Shown: positions 62,979 to 64,000 of the stretch, in pieces
Position numbering within the stretch: position 1 is the stretch's first letter
Layout: each line of letters starts with the position of its first letter
Assembly: GCA_937927915.1 (NCBI GenBank)
Contig: CALGKB010000002.1
Coordinates: forward strand, 62,001 to 126,000
Source of the DNA: an uncultured Pseudanabaenaceae cyanobacterium
Lineage (GTDB): Bacteria; Cyanobacteriota; Cyanobacteriia; Pseudanabaenales; Pseudanabaenaceae
Direction of reading: 5' to 3'
Length of the DNA: 64,000 bases
Made by a program: the position numbers and the translations under genes
The notes under the pieces: generated by a model
Told to the model about the DNA's origin: nothing
Seen by the model: only the letters and a program-made list of their open reading frames with translations
The model's database searches: none

Positions 62979-64000
62979 ATAAATTCCCCCTTGTCTGGTG
63001 GGGAAGAGGGAGGGACAAGCAGGCGATCAAGGCAGAATTTTTGACATTCGCGGTAGTGACCGTAGCTGAATAGCCAAGGCTGGCTGAAATTTTCTTGCAG
63101 GGTAGGGATGAGGTAGGGATTGCCGTAGAGAATACCCCCTAGTACTTGTTTGTTCTGTAAAAATTCTATGAGAGTTTGTAGGTTAGATACATGACCTTGG
63201 AAGGGGTTACCCCTGGTATAAATCTGCACAAATATCCCCCGATCGGTGGGCAAGTTGTAGTAGGGTAGTTGTGCTAATTCGGCATAGATGGTGGTGGCTC
63301 CCCAATGGGTGGGTAGGGCGTGGGCAGGGGCAGTGGGAGTGAGAAATTCTGGTGCTTTGCATAGACGATCGGTGACGATCAAATTCAACCATTGGGCGGG
63401 TAGGTTGATCTTGCCTTCCCTAATCCATTTGATACTATCTTGGGCAACCCGATCGGCTACATAGCCGTAGTGCAATTGGTCAAAATCAGGCAATTGCTGG
63501 GGCAGTTTTAACTTGCTTTTGGCTTGACAGATGCGGTTTACAGATTGATAAATCCGATCGAGGGAAATTTCCCCCTGTTTGACAGCTTGGGAAATAATAT
63601 CAATGGTGGCAAAGGGATCGGGGGGCATCAACAAAATATCATTGCCCGCTTTTAGTGCCTCCATCACCATTTCCCGCAGAGTATAGAGATTGTTGACCCC
63701 CGCCATCACCAAAGCATCGGTTACAATTAAGCCGTTAAATCCCCACTCCTGGCGCAAAATTTTTGTCAACAATAGCTCTGACAGGGTGGCAATCTGGTTG
63801 TCAATTTCCGGCAGTAACAGGTGGGCAGTCATTATGGCATCTACCCCCGCCCCGATGGCGCCTTGGAAAGGAATAAATTCTAACTGTCGCAACTGGTCTA
63901 AGTTCTTGCGCAAAACTGGTGTCGTGAGGTGGGAATCGAGGTCAGGATCGCCATGCCCAGGGAAATGCTTTGCCGTCGTTAAAACGGGATGTTGGCGAGC
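62975..64000 (-). CDS. Glycoside hydrolase family 3 (beta-N-acetylhexosaminidase/NagZ-like), 5' end outside window
   Basis: Frame stays open to the window edge: ARQHPVLTTAKHFPGHGDPDLDSHLTTPVLRKNLDQLRQLEFIPFQGAIGAGVDAIMTAHLLLPEID; KHFPGHGD motif. Confidence 0.88.
   Translation of the reverse strand, partial: ARQHPVLTTAKHFPGHGDPDLDSHLTTPVLRKNLDQLRQLEFIPFQGAIGAGVDAIMTAHLLLPEIDNQIATLSELLLTKILRQEWGFNGLIVTDALVMAGVNNLYTLREMVMEALKAGNDILLMPPDPFATIDIISQAVKQGEISLDRIYQSVNRICQAKSKLKLPQQLPDFDQLHYGYVADRVAQDSIKWIREGKINLPAQWLNLIVTDRLCKAPEFLTPTAPAHALPTHWGATTIYAELAQLPYYNLPTDRGIFVQIYTRGNPFQGHVSNLQTLIEFLQNKQVLGGILYGNPYLIPTLQENFSQPWLFSYGHYRECQKFCLDRLLVPPSSPPDKGEFI

Overview
A 64 kb cyanobacterial chromosome segment. 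This is supported by RbcR, NdhS, PsbQ, RpaB, heme oxygenase and PII genes, and by a high density of CGATCG/HIP1-like words. The window is gene-dense. I see one tRNA (His), no CRISPR array and no recognisable transposon. Main blocks: (1) an hps-type locus with a giant ~2840 aa HpsA-like protein followed by three pseudopilins, ending in a decayed SDR/epimerase (TIGR01777-like) pseudogene; (2) recA, a HAD hydrolase, a LysR (RbcR-like) regulator, an antiporter with a Usp domain, and menF; (3) a Pix/Pil/Hmp-type chemotaxis operon with duplicated PatA-like regulators, duplicated MCPs and a CheA carrying three Hpt domains; (4) a tandem corrinoid adenosyltransferase-like protein, a methyltransferase-glycosyltransferase fusion, holB, msrB, hrcA, PP2C, ahcY, uppS, cbiT, a double ComFB protein and a CruG-like glycosyltransferase; (5) a Ser/Thr kinase-WD40 gene split by a frameshift, with a DnaJ-like Zn-finger inside its WD40 region; (6) prmC, ho1, psbQ, fcl, rpmE-prfA, glnB, sdhB, rpaB and a GH3 gene running off the window end. 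The best second-look items are the hps/chemotaxis neighbourhood, an NtcA-type site (GTA-N8-TAC) ahead of an unannotated 52 aa ORF, the G10 tract in an MCP gene, the triple-Hpt CheA, the kinase-WD40 frameshift with its Zn-finger, and convergent genes that overlap, three pairs of which share one CTAG as both stop codons. Family assignments come from reading the protein sequences; no database search was run.
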